Source: Tetraselmis striata
Taxonomy: Eukaryota > Chlorophyta > Chlorodendrophyceae > Chlorodendrales > Chlorodendraceae
DNA length: 64,000 bases
Assembly (NCBI GenBank): GCA_006384855.1
Contig: VCJN01002617.1
Span: forward strand, 34,063-98,062
Direction: 5' to 3'
Shown here piece after piece: positions 1 to 12,329 of the stretch (within the stretch, counting starts at the first letter, position 1; every line of letters begins with the position of its first letter). The notes under the pieces were generated by a model, which did no database searches, had not been told where the DNA came from, and saw only the letters and a list, made by a program, of their open reading frames with translations. The translations under genes and the position numbers were made by a program.

Positions 1-1230
1 CAAGCCCCGCGGACGACCATCCCCCCCCCCCCCCCCCCCCCCCAACCTCTTGACAGTTGACACCAAATGAGGTGAACTCCGAGAGTCCAAGGTTTCTTGC
101 AGTACTGTAGCACTGCATCGAAACACCGGTTTCGTGATGAGAGCCGGCATGGGCCACGCACAGGGCATGAATGCCGGTATTTGTTAGACCTTGAAATTAA
201 GTTGTTTCGTGACACCCCCATATCATCTCCAAATTTGCTCGACACACCCCCATAGAATACTCTGGCTTTTTAATGTTGGGTCCCCTCCAGCCCTCGCCTG
301 CTGGCGGAGGGAAAATTCGCCCCGATCGTGGAGAATCTTTAAAATGACTTCAAGTAAACATGTATATAAACACCGGGGGATGTGGCAGAGTTTGGCACTG
401 CGCACAGTGCACCGGCGCGGCCGGGGTCAGCACGGCCTTAGTCGCGCACTTGAACGCGCATGCCCCCCCCCCCCCCCCCTTCCTCCACGGGCCACAAGCT
501 CCCCTCGCTCTGTACCGACTGTCTCGCTGCCCATCCGTGCCTCATGACGGCGGTGGGTACCCGCAGCCCAAGTGCCCCACTAACCTTATTGCTTTTATGT
601 TTGTGCCTCTCGTAACTTTCTGCGAATCTGCGCTGCCTGAGGCTTAGCGATGCAGTTACGAAAGCTGAGCTAACCGATGCGCCCACCTTTCGGCCGGCGT
701 TACACGGGGCTGGCAGCGCCACACCGCGCACTCCGCACCATCTCCCGTAGCAGTTGTTGCCCAAGCAGTGTCTTGTTGCTCAGCCTCCCCGCTTGGTGGT
801 AATACTGCGTAGCCGCAGTAGTTGACCGCAACCCATTTCCCTTATGGCAAGTCGGTTAATCCACCGTCTCACATGCATGTACATGCCACTCAATCGCGCG
901 GTACCCGCCATTGTGCGACGTAGGATGAGTTCAAGGGTGTGCTCTCCAATAACAAGTTGCCCTCAAGTTTGATGTTGCCGCAGTGTATGCCTCTTTGTTG
1001 ACTCATCAGCGCAAACACTATCCCGACTGCACCCCTAAGCTTGTTTCAGAAGGCGGTTGCAAAAAAAGCTCATTGCCGATGATTGGCTGCGCCCGCCGCG
1101 AACAGCAAAGGCCATGGATGGCTTCACTGCTCTTAGATACCTGCTGTTCTGGTTAAAGACTTGCTTTGTATTTAATCAGAACAGCATGTAGTTAAGAGCG
1201 TTGTCATGAATATGATTGATATCATTTTGA

Positions 1231-1284
<54 letters not shown>

Positions 1285-1299
1285 GGGGGGGGGGGGGGG
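1231..1299. repeat. (GT)n microsatellite followed by poly-G
   Basis: About 23 TG dinucleotides are followed, after a short GCGTGTT spacer, by a run of about 16 G. Simple-sequence repeat, read directly from the sequence. Confidence 0.95.
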
Positions 1300-2315
1300 T
1301 CAAACCCCGTCGCGACTAGTCGCTGGGAAATTTTGGAGGGGAGAAGAGTCGTCGCCTTGTGAGTTCAGCCGCATGGGAAGTTGTGAGGGGGGATGAGAGG
1401 GGTGCCCCCTCCCCCCCCCCCCCCGCCCCAACCCCCCACGGGCTGGCCCTGAGAGACACAAGGTTAAAAGACAAATTCTATAATGCCGCCTCTTTGCATG
1501 GGCCGAAAAAGTGAAAGTGAAATTGATTACAACTGCCAGTCTGCTACATATCCAATGTTGGCTCAGACTGAGTTGCTCTTAGGGTATGCCATCTCTTATC
1601 ATACTAGGAAATAGTATGTAGGTGTAATTACAGTTTACAATATCGGCCATCCTCATGTGTGCCCCTGCCCCTCCTCCTTCCATCGGGTTGTAGCTAGTAC
1701 ATCAGCGCTACTTGCAGTCCTTACCTAAGTCAGTCCTATATCCCATTGAGAGCTCAGTAGGTAGACTTCGGCAGCCAGAGGCGTCCCGCCTACAACTACT
1801 AAGGTGAAATGGGGAAGGGAGCTAACCGGAATAGCTATCTAGTGCTCAGTATATTTATATCCACCTCTCAGCCGGCTAGTAGGGCTGCGTGGGGGCTGCG
1901 ATGTCCTCCGTCATGGTCATAGGGTGATGTCATACTCACAGTGAAATCTGCTGCGGTACTTAGCGACCTAACTTCCCGCTTGTCGGGGCGCGAAGTGCGG
2001 TCATAATTGCGGGAAATTCAAGTGTATTCGCATTACCGGCCACCTGTGTTTGCAGTGACCGGGATTCTTGGGCTGGTTGGCTGGGTTGTCGCGTCGGCGG
2101 ATCGCGAGGCCAATACTGGTGTCGTGAGTTGCCGGATGGGTGGTCTGTCTCGTCATCCGTCTCCCACTCGCAGCCAGAATCGCGAAGACCAAACATGCGC
2201 GGGTCGCTCATGCTGCGGGCGCGGGCGGCGTCGCCGGGGCGGCCTCGGGGCTTCTTCGGTTTGCGCTTGCGAGGTGCGGCTGCCTCGCCCTGACCTTCCG
2301 GGAGGCGCGCGCGCG

Positions 2316-2316
<1 letters not shown>

Positions 2317-2349
<33 letters not shown>

Positions 2350-2365
2350 GGGGGGGGGGGGGGGG
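2317..2365. repeat. Long poly-G tract
   Basis: A (GC)n run leads into an almost uninterrupted G run of more than 40 bases with a single A. It is among the longest homopolymers in the window. The predicted proteins over it are poly-Gly or poly-Pro and are not credible genes. The exact length is prone to sequencing error. Confidence 0.95.
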
Positions 2366-3545
2366 CTGCTCGATCTGGATCGAGTGGCGTTGGGGGTTGC
2401 GCGGTGGCACCTACAAGATGGTACGCTATCGTCAAATCATAGCGAAACATACTGCCATACTAAACGCGCGCCGCAGTAGATGACTATTATGTATACGGAA
2501 CTCGGGGGAGATATGTTTGTTCCGCCGGCTAAAAAAGCTTTTACGTGGGTGCGATCGATCGCGCGAGCCCCGCTCTCCCCGCGCTTTGCTGCACCCCTGC
2601 CGCACCACTACCTCGACGAGAGCGCCATGGATGTGGCCATGTCGTCGAGTCGAGGGGGCAGCAACGTCAAAAGTCTCCACGATTCACTGTTGTCCTTGGT
2701 CTTAGGCTCATGTGGAGCCTTCGACGTCCAGTGCTAAGGGCACATGTACCGGATGGAGATCCAAGTGGAATCATCAGGTATACCGGGCGCGACCCGCATT
2801 ATACACAGCGCCCCCAACCCACCCCGGCCGGAAGTATGGCTTTGCTCGTAACTGGATCCATGGTAGCCCAGGAGAGCCCATATATGGATACCTAATGCCC
2901 TTGGCTAGCAGGTCTGGAGGGCCCTTTCTTGGCCGTCTGTTTTGGGTTCGGCTGCCGGTGGACGCGCCTAGAGACAAGCGCGAATTCCCGCTTTTTCGCA
3001 CACCCATCTGAATGCCCATCTCCCCTCGACGTTGGAAAGCCTTAGCTCAAAATTCTTCCTCGACCAAGTTGTAGTCCTGTGAGATATGGCTTCTAGTAAT
3101 TGACTAGCATGTACTCGACCTCTCGCGCGCGCGCGATTGAGCCAACGCTTGGCCGCCATCAGTAGTCACGGCTCAATCATGGAGGGGGGCTAAGACATAC
3201 ATAACGGTGGCCGGTCATACATTAGTCTTGGTGTGGTGTCGACGCACTCCTGTGGGATTTTGCGAGCCATGGTGAGTCGGTGGGGCTTTTTCGCGTTTCC
3301 TAACGCTATGTCATCGCCGATGTGTAGCCTCCCGCCAAGCCGAAACGCCACCATCGGTAGCCTAGCTCCCTTGACACCAGTCCACCCTTAGAGTAGACCG
3401 CGAGGTCTAGGATGCGTTTGTGGCGCCCGCTTGGCGCCACTACAGAGGCGGCGGTGTGTGGCTTTGATGGGGATGGGGGGCTGCTGGATCTTGAGAAGTT
3501 GTACGGGTACGTGACGTCGTATGGATATCGGTAAATGACGGATTA

Positions 3546-3902
3546 TTATCCCTGCTGGGGGTGCCGTGGCAGGCAGTGCGACTCCGCCGCGAGCCGGGAG
3601 ATCTCAACCGCGAGTGCGGGCGTCATGATGGCTGGGGAGGACAGCTCAAGCAGCTCGGTGGTGTCGGTGGTGAGATGCCGGACTTCGACTAGTCTTTGAG
3701 GAGTGCCATCTGGGATGCCTTTCGCGGAATGTGAGCGCTTGGATAGTGAGCGTTGGGGGGAGTCGAGGGCAACGTCGGCCATACATGGTACCTCCGCCGC
3801 CCCGCGGTGGGCGCCGGTGTCGTCGTCCACCTCCATGGTGCTGTCGTTCTCCTCGTAGTTCAGCTCGAGCTCGTCTTCACCATCGGCATGTATCCCGGCC
3901 AT
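3546..3902 (-). CDS. Unidentified acidic ORF beside the YR relic
   Basis: A 118-codon open frame whose product is acidic at the N-terminus (DGEDELELNYEEND near residues 7-20) and not low-complexity. No family is recognised. It lies just upstream of, and divergent from, the tyrosine-recombinase relic at 4.1-4.8 kb. It could be a fragment of a mobile element or a chance ORF. No splice partners or promoter could be identified. Confidence 0.2.
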   Translation of the reverse strand: MAGIHADGEDELELNYEENDSTMEVDDDTGAHRGAAEVPCMADVALDSPQRSLSKRSHSAKGIPDGTPQRLVEVRHLTTDTTELLELSSPAIMTPALAVEISRLAAESHCLPRHPQQG

Positions 3903-4075
3903 GGGGTCGCTCCCGGGGCGGGGGCGGGAGTTGCGGTGGCTTGGTACACTGCGCCGGGGGATGGCGCCGCTTCGGCTTGGCGCTGCCGGTCGAGGGCGTA
4001 CTCATGCTCCTCTAGCGCCGCATCAAGGCGGCGGCAATCCGTCTTGCACTACCAGCTGACGCCGCCCTCTCGTCC

Positions 4076-4950
4076 ATGGAGTACGCCGAGCAACCAGTTA
4101 GCCAATGCTCGGCCGGGATTGCAAGGTTGACTTTATTTCGTGCGTATGTTGCGTCGGCGGTTGTCAATTACATGTTTTTCAATCGTGGTCTTACCGCCGG
4201 CGTCTCATGTAGAGTACATGACCTGCATGATGTCGACGGCTACAACATCACCCTGCAGATTTACCGCGAGATGGGCCGGGCGGCGCGTCGTGGCACTGGC
4301 GACATGCGTGTCCTACACGTCCCGGTTGTCGAGCACGCATATACCCTCGTCTCGCCCGCCGCCTTCTTCGTCACTTGATCCGCTACACGTTGCAATCGGT
4401 ACTCCACGACCATAATACCTTGGACCGCTCCCATTTCTGGGCTGTCGCCCCGGCTGAGCAATCGGGTTCATGGACGGGCGCTACGATGTCCGAGTGGCTC
4501 TCTACGGCGGTCACCCTAGTTGCTGGCGCCATCAGCCCCTGCAATGTGACGACTCCACACAATATTTGTGCGCAAGATCCTACCTCCACTGCCAACTTCT
4601 TCGGTGGCCCGCTCCTCTCCCACATTTGGCACATTGGAGGAGGGGTGCGAAACTCCGATGTCGTCCTGGGCTACATCGACCCCAATGTGACACCTTGCTG
4701 CTATGCCGCATGGTTTTTCTTTGGGGACATTGCGCCTCTCCACGACCACTTCCAAGTTCAACAAGACTCCGGAGTAGCAATGGCCTTGCCTGCACCTTCT
4801 TCCTAGCTTGCGCTACACCTTCTCCGTCAATCTACCGCTCTCTCCGTTCGCTTCTACCTGGCAAAGCAACTCCACTCTGAGTTGTTCTGAACTATTAGTT
4901 TATGGGTTTATCCCTTTCCCCAACCGCTTCATCTAGCTCTGCGATACGGG
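4076..4950 (+). pseudogene. Decayed tyrosine recombinase of a DIRS/PAT-like element
   Basis: Two consecutive frames (4076-4378 and 4375-4806) together match the C-terminal half of the recombinase encoded at 49.4-51.1 kb. Shared landmarks are the YNITL..YRE stretch, MS(D/E)WLST, the terminal YIDPNV tyrosine box and the FQVQQDS tail. The frame is broken by a stop near 4376. The lysine of the KGR hairpin is Met here, and the region of the HxxR box no longer contains that motif. About 60 bp downstream, the ACCTTCTCCGTCAATC stretch and the following sequence resemble the B1/A2 junction of the 49-kb element, so terminal-repeat sequence also survives. Catalytically dead; an older insertion of the same family. 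Confidence 0.75.
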
Positions 4951-5558
4951 GTGCTATATAGTTCACCCATCGTTGTTGCGCCCCTTCATGTGCTATGCAG
5001 CACAAGCAGACATATAGGCCGTCGCAGGAGCAAGCAGAGCAGAACCATATTTCGCTGTAGTGCTCGCACAGCGCCCCCAGGTACTACGTTTTCCGTGCCG
5101 GTCCCTCTTCGCATTCCCTGTACGTACTGCCAATTTCGGCTTCTGGAGTGTAAATCAGCCTGCTCATTAGTTTTGGCATAACCACTCCACTTTGAAACGG
5201 CATCAACTTCCGCGTCGTCAAGGAGACGGCAACGGATTCTTGCTGCTTCTTCGCCACTGCGCCATCGCACCCACTGCAGGAACGCCGACCGACACCTGCT
5301 GCACCGTCCCGCCGCCAGGCTTCCGGACCACAGTGCGCCAGGAGCTCGCAGCAGCGAATCCGTGCGAGGTGACTGCGGCGGGCCTCCCCCGCAAAGGGTT
5401 GAACGCAGCGCGAGGGGTGCGCCGGGGGGCGGCGGAGAGGGGGAGGGGGAGGAGGCGAGTCGGTCAGCGCCGCTTCCCGCCAGCAGCGACCCGCCCGGGG
5501 CGTGCGCACAGGCTGCCCGCGCGCGGTGTTCTCCCGGCTGCGAGGCCCGGCTCTAGCT
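4951..5558. other. Region upstream of SPEF1
   Basis: Lies between the recombinase relic and the SPEF1 start codon. It probably holds the SPEF1 promoter and 5' leader. No conserved element was recognised. The open frames here are antisense or low-complexity. Confidence 0.4.
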
Positions 5559-6614
5559 ATGACAATGGACCTGCCGGAGGAGGAGCTGCAGTCGCTGTAC
5601 AGCTGGGTGCGCGAAGAATCCCCCCCCCCCCCCCCCCCCCCCCCCCCGGCTTTTCTAGCAGAGCAACCGGCGCATCCGCAGTCAGTGTTACGCACGCCCT
5701 ACCAAGCAATCAATCACTCGCGATGGCCAACGTATTTGAAAATATATATGGGTTCTCAGGAAAACGCTTAGTTGAATATCCGTACTCTCTGATGAGGCTA
5801 GGGTACGTAGATACTATGCATTTTCGGTGTTGCGTCCCTTCTGCTCCAGCTTGTCTTTGAAGGTTTCGGGCGGAAGCGCTTCTCGCCACACTGCGCGCTC
5901 TGCCGACGTTGCCTTCCATGTTCCATCGGTGCCGAACCTCTCGAGCGATGTTTGAAGCGCTCGGTCATAGGCCATCTCGGGGCTGCGTCCGCACCAGCAG
6001 AAATGATACCACTGTCTCCGGGCAAGGCTTTGCTTTCAAAATGCGGAAAGATCGGCACCCACGAGCTAGCCAGCCGCGTGACAGCCTCGCCAGGGATGCT
6101 GCCCCAGATGGCTCTCCATGAGCCTCAAGCTGTTACTGCTGGCCTCCAGGAAGCTGTGCTGGATGGAGCCGGGGGGGGGGCGGGGGGGGGCGACCGGGGG
6201 CGCCCAGGCTGTTTCCCCCGCCGCACTGGGCGCCCTTGAGGCCTCCGCTTGTGGCAAACTAGAGGAAGGGGAGGGGGCTGGGGAGCAGGGACGGTCATGA
6301 TGGGCTGAGGAGCATGTGACGCTGGCGGGCCAGGTGGATGAAATCCCGCTGTCTCGCGCCAAGCGGAACATCTCCCGTGACTTCAGTGATGGAGGTGCCC
6401 CCCCCCCCCCCCCCCCCCCCGCGCTCCTTCCCACCGAGGTGGACGGCCCCCGGGCTGTCTGTCTTCCCCCGGCACGCCCACCCGCAGACCTGCATGCGCC
6501 CTCCCGTCTAATTCTCCGCTCACTGCCGCGCATCCGCCGGACCAGTGCTAATGGCGGAGCTGATGTACCACTACTTCCCAAAGCTGGTGGAACTGCACAA
6601 CTACAGGTGCGCCC

Positions 6615-6645
<31 letters not shown>

Positions 6646-7881
6646 GCCGCAGCCGGCGCCACCCCCTGCACCGCCCGGGACGCTCGGAGGAAAGGGCGCC
6701 GCACTGCAGGCTGACCCCCCGCCCGCCCGGCCGTCGCCCCCGCCGCACCGCCGCCAGCCCCGCCAACGGCTTTGCGCAGAAGATGTACAACTGGAACACG
6801 CTCAACCAGCGTGTCTTCAAGCGGCTCGGCTTCCAGGTGCCGCGCTCCGACTGCGAGAAGGTGGCAAAGGCGAGCGCAGGGGTCGTCGAGCGCGTGCTCC
6901 TGCTGGTGCGCAGCAAGATCGCGGACTACCACGGCAAGAAGAAACAGAACAGGTGTGCGCCCCCTAAGCCAGGCCAGCCCACGCCGGGGCCAGTGGTGGG
7001 CTGGGTCATAGAGGCCGCCCCCATGACAGGGCCAGGAAACCCTAGGCAAATCCTCTCCAGGCATGGGGCTGGGACGGCTCACGGGATGGAGGTTGCATGG
7101 AGTGCGAAGCTCCACCCCGCTGAGACTTCTGGGTAACCCCCCCCCCCCCCCCCCCCCCCAACACACACCGGCACCACCAGCGACCTCGGCGACCGTGTGC
7201 ACCCGCCCGCCAAGCCCTACACCGGCGCGGAGAAGTACGGCGCCGTGGCACCGCCGCCGCCGCCGCAGCTGCGGCACGAGGTGCACGCGCCGCCGGGGGG
7301 CAGCCCGCCGCACTGGCAGCAGCCTGCGCCTGGCCCGCCGCTCCATGTGCCCGCGGCCCCCGAGGTGAGAGCCCTGCCCACCCCAGCCTTTCCTCCCCAC
7401 TACACTTCCCCTTCCCCTCCCTGTACCTGGCGCATCCCCCCCCCTCCCCCTCTCACCCACCCACACGCACGCACGCTCGCATGCACACACACACATCCTT
7501 CATGTGCTCTTGGTTGTGTTGCGGGGGGGGGGGGGGGGGGCGCAGCCTGCAGCCGTCTCACAGCTGCAAACATGGGTCCACCGTCGCCACCCCAGGATGG
7601 CGCCGCCACTCGGAAAGCGCTGGCTGGCAAAGACGCCACCATCCTGGAGCTGCGGGAGACAAGCGAGGTGCGCCACAATCTGACTGCGCTCCTGGGCGGA
7701 GTGAGCGAGGATATTGGGCAGGCGCCGGGGGGGGGGGGGGGAGGGGGTTGCGCTGAGCTCTGTGCGCTGGGCGGGGCAGATCCTGGAGACGAAGGTGCGC
7801 AAGCTGGAGCAGCTGGTGCGGCTGAAGGACGCCAAGATCCAGACGCTGCTGGCCAAGCTGCAGGCAGCGGGCCTGGCGTGA
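5559..7881 (+). CDS. SPEF1: SPEF1/CLAMP-type calponin-homology protein (cilium associated)
   Basis: Seven exons join in phase: 5559-5606, 6334-6394, 6546-6606, 6758-6952, 7181-7364, 7596-7667 and 7780-7881, giving about 240 residues. The first four encode an almost textbook SPEF1 CH domain (LPEEELQSLYSW, VDEIPLSRAKRNISRDFSDG, LMAELMYHYFPKLVELHNY, NWNTLNQRVFKRLGF). A proline-rich middle follows, then a short C-terminal coiled coil (KVRKLEQLVRLKDAKIQTLL) ending in TGA. The family binds and bundles microtubules and acts in the ciliary axoneme (central pair) and cortical microtubules. The start is the ATG directly before the conserved LPEEEL motif. Several introns carry long poly-C runs near the donor. 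The exon-6 acceptor is the least certain boundary. Confidence 0.9.
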
Positions 7882-9683
7882 TAATGGAGGCTGTGGTGGG
7901 CGGCTACCTGCCCCCAATGTATGTATGTATGCATGGACGCGGCACCACCGGCACCATGCACACGGCATCAACCCGGGGGCTGCGAGGGGGGGGGGGGAGG
8001 GGGACCCCGCCCCGCGCCGAGTATTCCTATTTTTTTACTCAAAGTTATGCTTAGTTTGACACACATCTGGACGCGTTCTGATGATACGGAGATCATGTGT
8101 GTGGAAGCTCTGGGGCGCATGCAGCTTCGACACGTCTGTGCGCCACACATCGAGCTTATAGCCGCCGATTCCGCGCGCACTTGTACTGCCCCTGCCGCTC
8201 GGGCTGGCAGTGCGTTAAACCACACTGCATGCTGTCCGTGGCCGCCGCGACGATGCGCAGTGGGGGAGAAGTTTGCATCACAAGGACCTGGGAGCCTCAG
8301 AGGGCCGTATTTGTGCGTGTGGAGAGAGGGGGGGTGTCCTGCTCTATGCCAAAGCGGGGAAGTCCAAGTTCCAAAAGGGGCCTGCCTGTGCAGACCGGGC
8401 CCCACTGCTGGACGGCAGCGTGGATGCGGTGTGGTTATACGGCAGCATGGTGGAGGATCAGCCAGGCGAAAGCGCAGCCGACCCCGCGCTGTGGGCAATC
8501 CCTAGTGCTATGACACGCAGTCCTGGGTACATACCGGCGTGGCGAACTACGCTGCCAATGGGGTGGAAATGTTTGGGCTGCATGGCAGCGTGGGGTTCCT
8601 GGACACCTGGGGAGGCGCTCTGCCACCCTTCTTGCCCGACCCACGCGCCGCGGAGGCATGCACCAAGTCCAGGATGAGCTGGTGTACATAATGCACTGGG
8701 AAGGGTCGATGATGATGACAGCGGCTCCATGAGTCCTGCCCCATTCGCTCTGGGCACTATCAGTTCTGCAGCATCGTTGTGGCCTCCGATGCGATGGCGC
8801 TTGCTGTAGCACATGGACGGTAATACTGACATGACATATCCAGTGTTCTCTGCGCGATCACGGGATCCCATACTCCGCAGTATACATAGCAACTAGTTGT
8901 CCAGGGGGTTCTTTGCATTAATATTTCAAGCAGTACTGCGCATACTCCGCCAACGGAGAAGAGTAGCGAATGCCTTTTCTCCTGCCAATTCTCCTGCCAG
9001 CAATGCACAACATACTTTTCTGCTAAGGATGTTTAGGGAGTTGAAGTGTTTGACTCCACACTCGCCATTTACCGCCTGTTGAATCATTTACCACCGTAGA
9101 ATTAATCGTGGAGTGATTGACTGACCGACCGTAGTGTTTCTACAGCTATTCCAAGCTGCACATAGTCTCAGGATGAGACGATCCCAGTGACTGATCATGT
9201 CACATAACCAAGAAAGTCATATGCAACATGAGGTGCAACTAAATGCGTGGCTTGTCAAGATGGGATCACCTCTCTACACAAAGATCGGTGTGTTGTTTGC
9301 TTCTGTCCTCACAATTGGTAGTAATTGTATGTCAGGAATATCTATTGTGATAGGTATGTCAGGTACAACCGTGATGGAACAAGTATCCCTTGATTGTGAA
9401 TGGGGGTGACAGTATTGGGATCTTGTAATAAGTGAACATTACTTACACAGAACAACTCTTACGGTGAGAGAGTATTTCGTTCACATTCTGACGAATGATA
9501 GCGTGTTCCATCTCTCTCGCATGACAATACAGTGGAAAGTGTAGTTGTTACATGCTATTGTTACTTTCTATCTTGCATATGGCATCGTTTATTAAACCGT
9601 GCAGGGGCTAGCCTGCACCTTAACTCTATACAGATGTATCAAAAAGTGTGAATTTTTCCTCGCCCAGCGTCATCTGGGCCAAT
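7882..9683. other. Intergenic region between SPEF1 and the NDB gene
   Basis: No protein family or spliced exon chain was recognised. The first part is GC-rich, probably the SPEF1 3' untranslated region. From about 8.9 kb the composition becomes AT-richer. A 70-codon frame at 9197-9409 has no recognisable features. Confidence 0.45.
9548..9552 (-). terminator. TGTAA poly(A) signal of the NDB gene
   Basis: TTACA on the plus strand reads TGTAA on the coding strand, about 130 nt past the stop codon. This is the usual chlorophyte polyadenylation signal. Confidence 0.55.
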
Positions 9684-12329
9684 CTACAGGTCGCTCGTGT
9701 CGCGGCCCAAGATCTTAGCGCGAAGCCAGTCAGCAGCCACCAACACGCGGTTGCGGAGGCTAAATTGACTTGCCGTCTCAAACCCCTGCATTTCAGCAGA
9801 ACAAGTACCATCAGTCAGGAATGGAAGGCGCATGATCCAGATGACGAACATGTGGATGACAGAAATGTCGGCGCATATTGGCAACACCCATAACGGCTCT
9901 CACCTTCCAGACAGCGCCGATGCCAAGTCCAAACAGCCCACCAAGGAACGGTGCATCACTGCAAGTACACGCACGCCGTTTCACATCAGCAACACATCAA
10001 AACATAATAGGTGGGAAAGGCTTTTAGTCATGGGGATGGCGGTGCCTAGGCGCGGTTGGGGGAGCTCACATCACTGCTCTGTCATTTCCGACATACGCCA
10101 GGCTGCCCTTGTGGATATACTCGAATTTGGGGAGCTCCTCCACTTGCGTGTTGGCTGACATTTTTGTCATGCCCAGCAGCTTGGCAAAGTACGCACCCTG
10201 CTGCCCCGCTACCTGCGCAGTGGCTGGAAGTGCGCGAAGGGTGGCATCCATCTTGGCCAGCAGCTCATCAAACTCCTCCAGAGACAGCTCGCTGTTTTTG
10301 TCCAGCTGGCCCAGTAGTTCGCGTGTCTTGCTCCCCTCCTTCACGCTTGTCGCCTGAGCCACCAGCGACTCCAGACGCAGGCTGCCTGCCTGGCCATCCA
10401 GGTAGTAAGCGTAGTCCTTCAGCTGAGGGTAGGTCTCACTGGCCTTGAGCAGGAGGGCACGAAGCTCTGATCGCTGGAGTTTGCCATCACCGTTGGTATC
10501 CCCCTCAATGAAGAGTTCTGCTGCATGGGCGTGTGCCTCCTCTTGGCCAATGGTACCGGCATCCCCCAGGCAGTAGATGGAGCCGTCGCTTCCGTTGACA
10601 CGCATGTGCGCATCGGTCACCAGGCAGCGTGCATGGCCTTGCGCATCACTGGGCAACTTGTTCTTCAGCTTCTCCACCAGCGGGTTCATCTTCACGCCAG
10701 TCGCCCAAACGCAGAGGCCCTGTGGCAACTGAAAACGTTTCGTCGGACTGCTTGTTGTACACGTCGACACTCTTCTCACTGACACCTGTTGCTCGGCAGT
10801 GGAGATAGGTCTCGATGCCCATCTTTCGAAACTGCTCAAGTGTAAACTCCGAGATAGTACGGTCGTAGGTGCTGAGCATGTGGTCATCGCTTGCCACCAG
10901 CCGGATCTTGGAGAACTTCATGAGATCAGGGTACAACCGCTTCATGTTGTCATGAATCAGGTCATGCATCTCTGCTGCGACTTCGACGCCAGTGGGACCA
11001 CCGCCCACCACCACAAACGAGAGAAGTCGGATCTTCTCCTCCTCCGACATGTTGGGCAGTGCCGCGCGCTCGAAGCAGTCCGTGATCTGCTTCCGTAGCT
11101 TCCTGGCATCCTGGATGCTCTTCATGAACACGCAGTTCTCCTGGACACCAGGAGTGTTGAAGGTATTGGTGACGGATCCAACAGTGACCACCAGAAGGTC
11201 GTAGGGCAGCTTAAAGCTCTCACCAGAACCCTGCAAAGTCATGAAAGGCAAGATGTGTCAGTCACGATAGGAACAACGCTGAAGAAGTGTTAGGTGGTGT
11301 CAAAGTGCGAGGATAAAGATTCAGACGGCGTAGAACGCTGATCCCAGGTAGACAGAATAACTCACGTCAGGAAATCTAGCGACAATATTCTTCTTCTCCA
11401 CGTCGATGTCATCACACTCCGCCTCGAGAAACTTCGCCTGTGATAGAGCGGCAAGCCCGCGCGTCAGCAGAGATATATGCAGCGGATTGTCACATTCAGA
11501 TATACAATTCGAAGCGGCCGGCTCGGATAACGACGTGTACCTTGCCAGCCACGAGCTTTCGGACGGGCTCGACAATCGAGCGCTCCTCGCAGGTGCCACT
11601 CGAGACGCTGGGGAGCAGCGGGGTATAAACGAAATGGTTGCGTGGGGAGACAACGACGATTTCGTAGCGGTCACTGCGAGCCCGAACAGAGTGTCAGTCA
11701 GCACATTATATAGCATCGAGAATGTGAAGCAGCGTGACGTATTTAATCGACAGTTGGCGGGGGGGGGGGGGGGGGGGGGGGGGTGAAAGGGGTCTTACGC
11801 GACGCTCTTCTTCAGCGATTTGATGGCGCTCATAGCTCCCCAGCCCGAGCCCAGGATAACGATACGGGGCTTTCCGCCTGCGGCACCCTCTTGAATAGCT
11901 GGAAGAGCGGCCGCATTCTCAAGGACCTGCCATGCAACAAAACGGGGGCAAAAGAAATGAATGCGGCGACAGCTACTATTCTTATGGTCAGCTTCTACAT
12001 CATGGGCTGCAGCACGTATGATTATTCAAAGTGAGAAGCAGCGAGGTCGACGGTGCGCACGTATCTCGGTCATCTAAAAAGGCAATGCATCTCACCTGCA
12101 ACTCTGCGGGCGAGGGTGGGGCCTCGACTGCGGCCACGACATCGGCCCTGCGCCCGGCAGCTTTGACGGAGCGGGACGCACCGACACTGGCGGGCGGTCG
12201 GCGCGAAACTTTGGTGTCCCGCGATGGCGGCTTGGCGACAGCGAGAATTCTGTGGGCGCGACGGGCGCGAGTCGAAGACTCGGCCGCACGACAGCTCGTG
12301 GAGCCCAGCTGACAGGCCACACTCGCCAT
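9684..12329 (-). CDS. NDB: Type II NAD(P)H dehydrogenase with EF-hand (NDB-type)
   Basis: Seven exons: 12096-12329, 11799-11926, 11541-11673, 11366-11437, 10070-11230, 9904-9958 and 9684-9785, about 627 residues. Exon 1 is an Arg/Ser/Ala-rich targeting peptide ([10 protein letters not shown]). Exon 2 has the first dinucleotide-binding glycine motif (VILGSGWGA); exon 5 has the second ([11 protein letters not shown]). Between the second fold and the C-terminus is an EF-hand insertion, [13 protein letters not shown], with a weaker second loop ([12 protein letters not shown]); this marks the Ca2+-responsive NDB class. The C-terminus has the family's [13 protein letters not shown] membrane-anchoring segment. 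The enzyme oxidises NAD(P)H and reduces quinone without pumping protons, usually at the outer face of the inner mitochondrial membrane. In exon 5 the frame shifts at an A-run near 10732, so the gene as read is interrupted there. Confidence 0.9.

Larger units (their letters stand above)
1..3545. other. Intergenic region, no recognisable gene
   Basis: No reading frame here resembles a known protein, and no exon chain with consistent splice phases could be built on either strand. The open frames present are short and are made mostly of Gly, Pro or Arg runs from homopolymers. The stretch holds a long GT microsatellite, several poly-G and poly-C tracts and otherwise mixed-composition DNA. It may be intergenic DNA or the untranslated or intronic part of a gene lying outside the window. 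Confidence 0.5.

Noticed and set aside
2153-2450. Proline-rich protein encoded across the poly-G tract
   Set aside because: The product is a homopolymer translation in all frames, with no conserved flank or splice partners.
6066-7496. 476-codon open frame on the minus strand
   Set aside because: It lies antisense to the SPEF1 exons and introns. Its product is Gly/Arg/Ala-rich and tracks the poly-G runs; the plus-strand exons show clear family conservation.
9197-9409. 70-codon hydrophobic-looking ORF between SPEF1 and NDB
   Set aside because: Short and AT-rich, with no neighbours in phase and no recognisable motif; could be chance.
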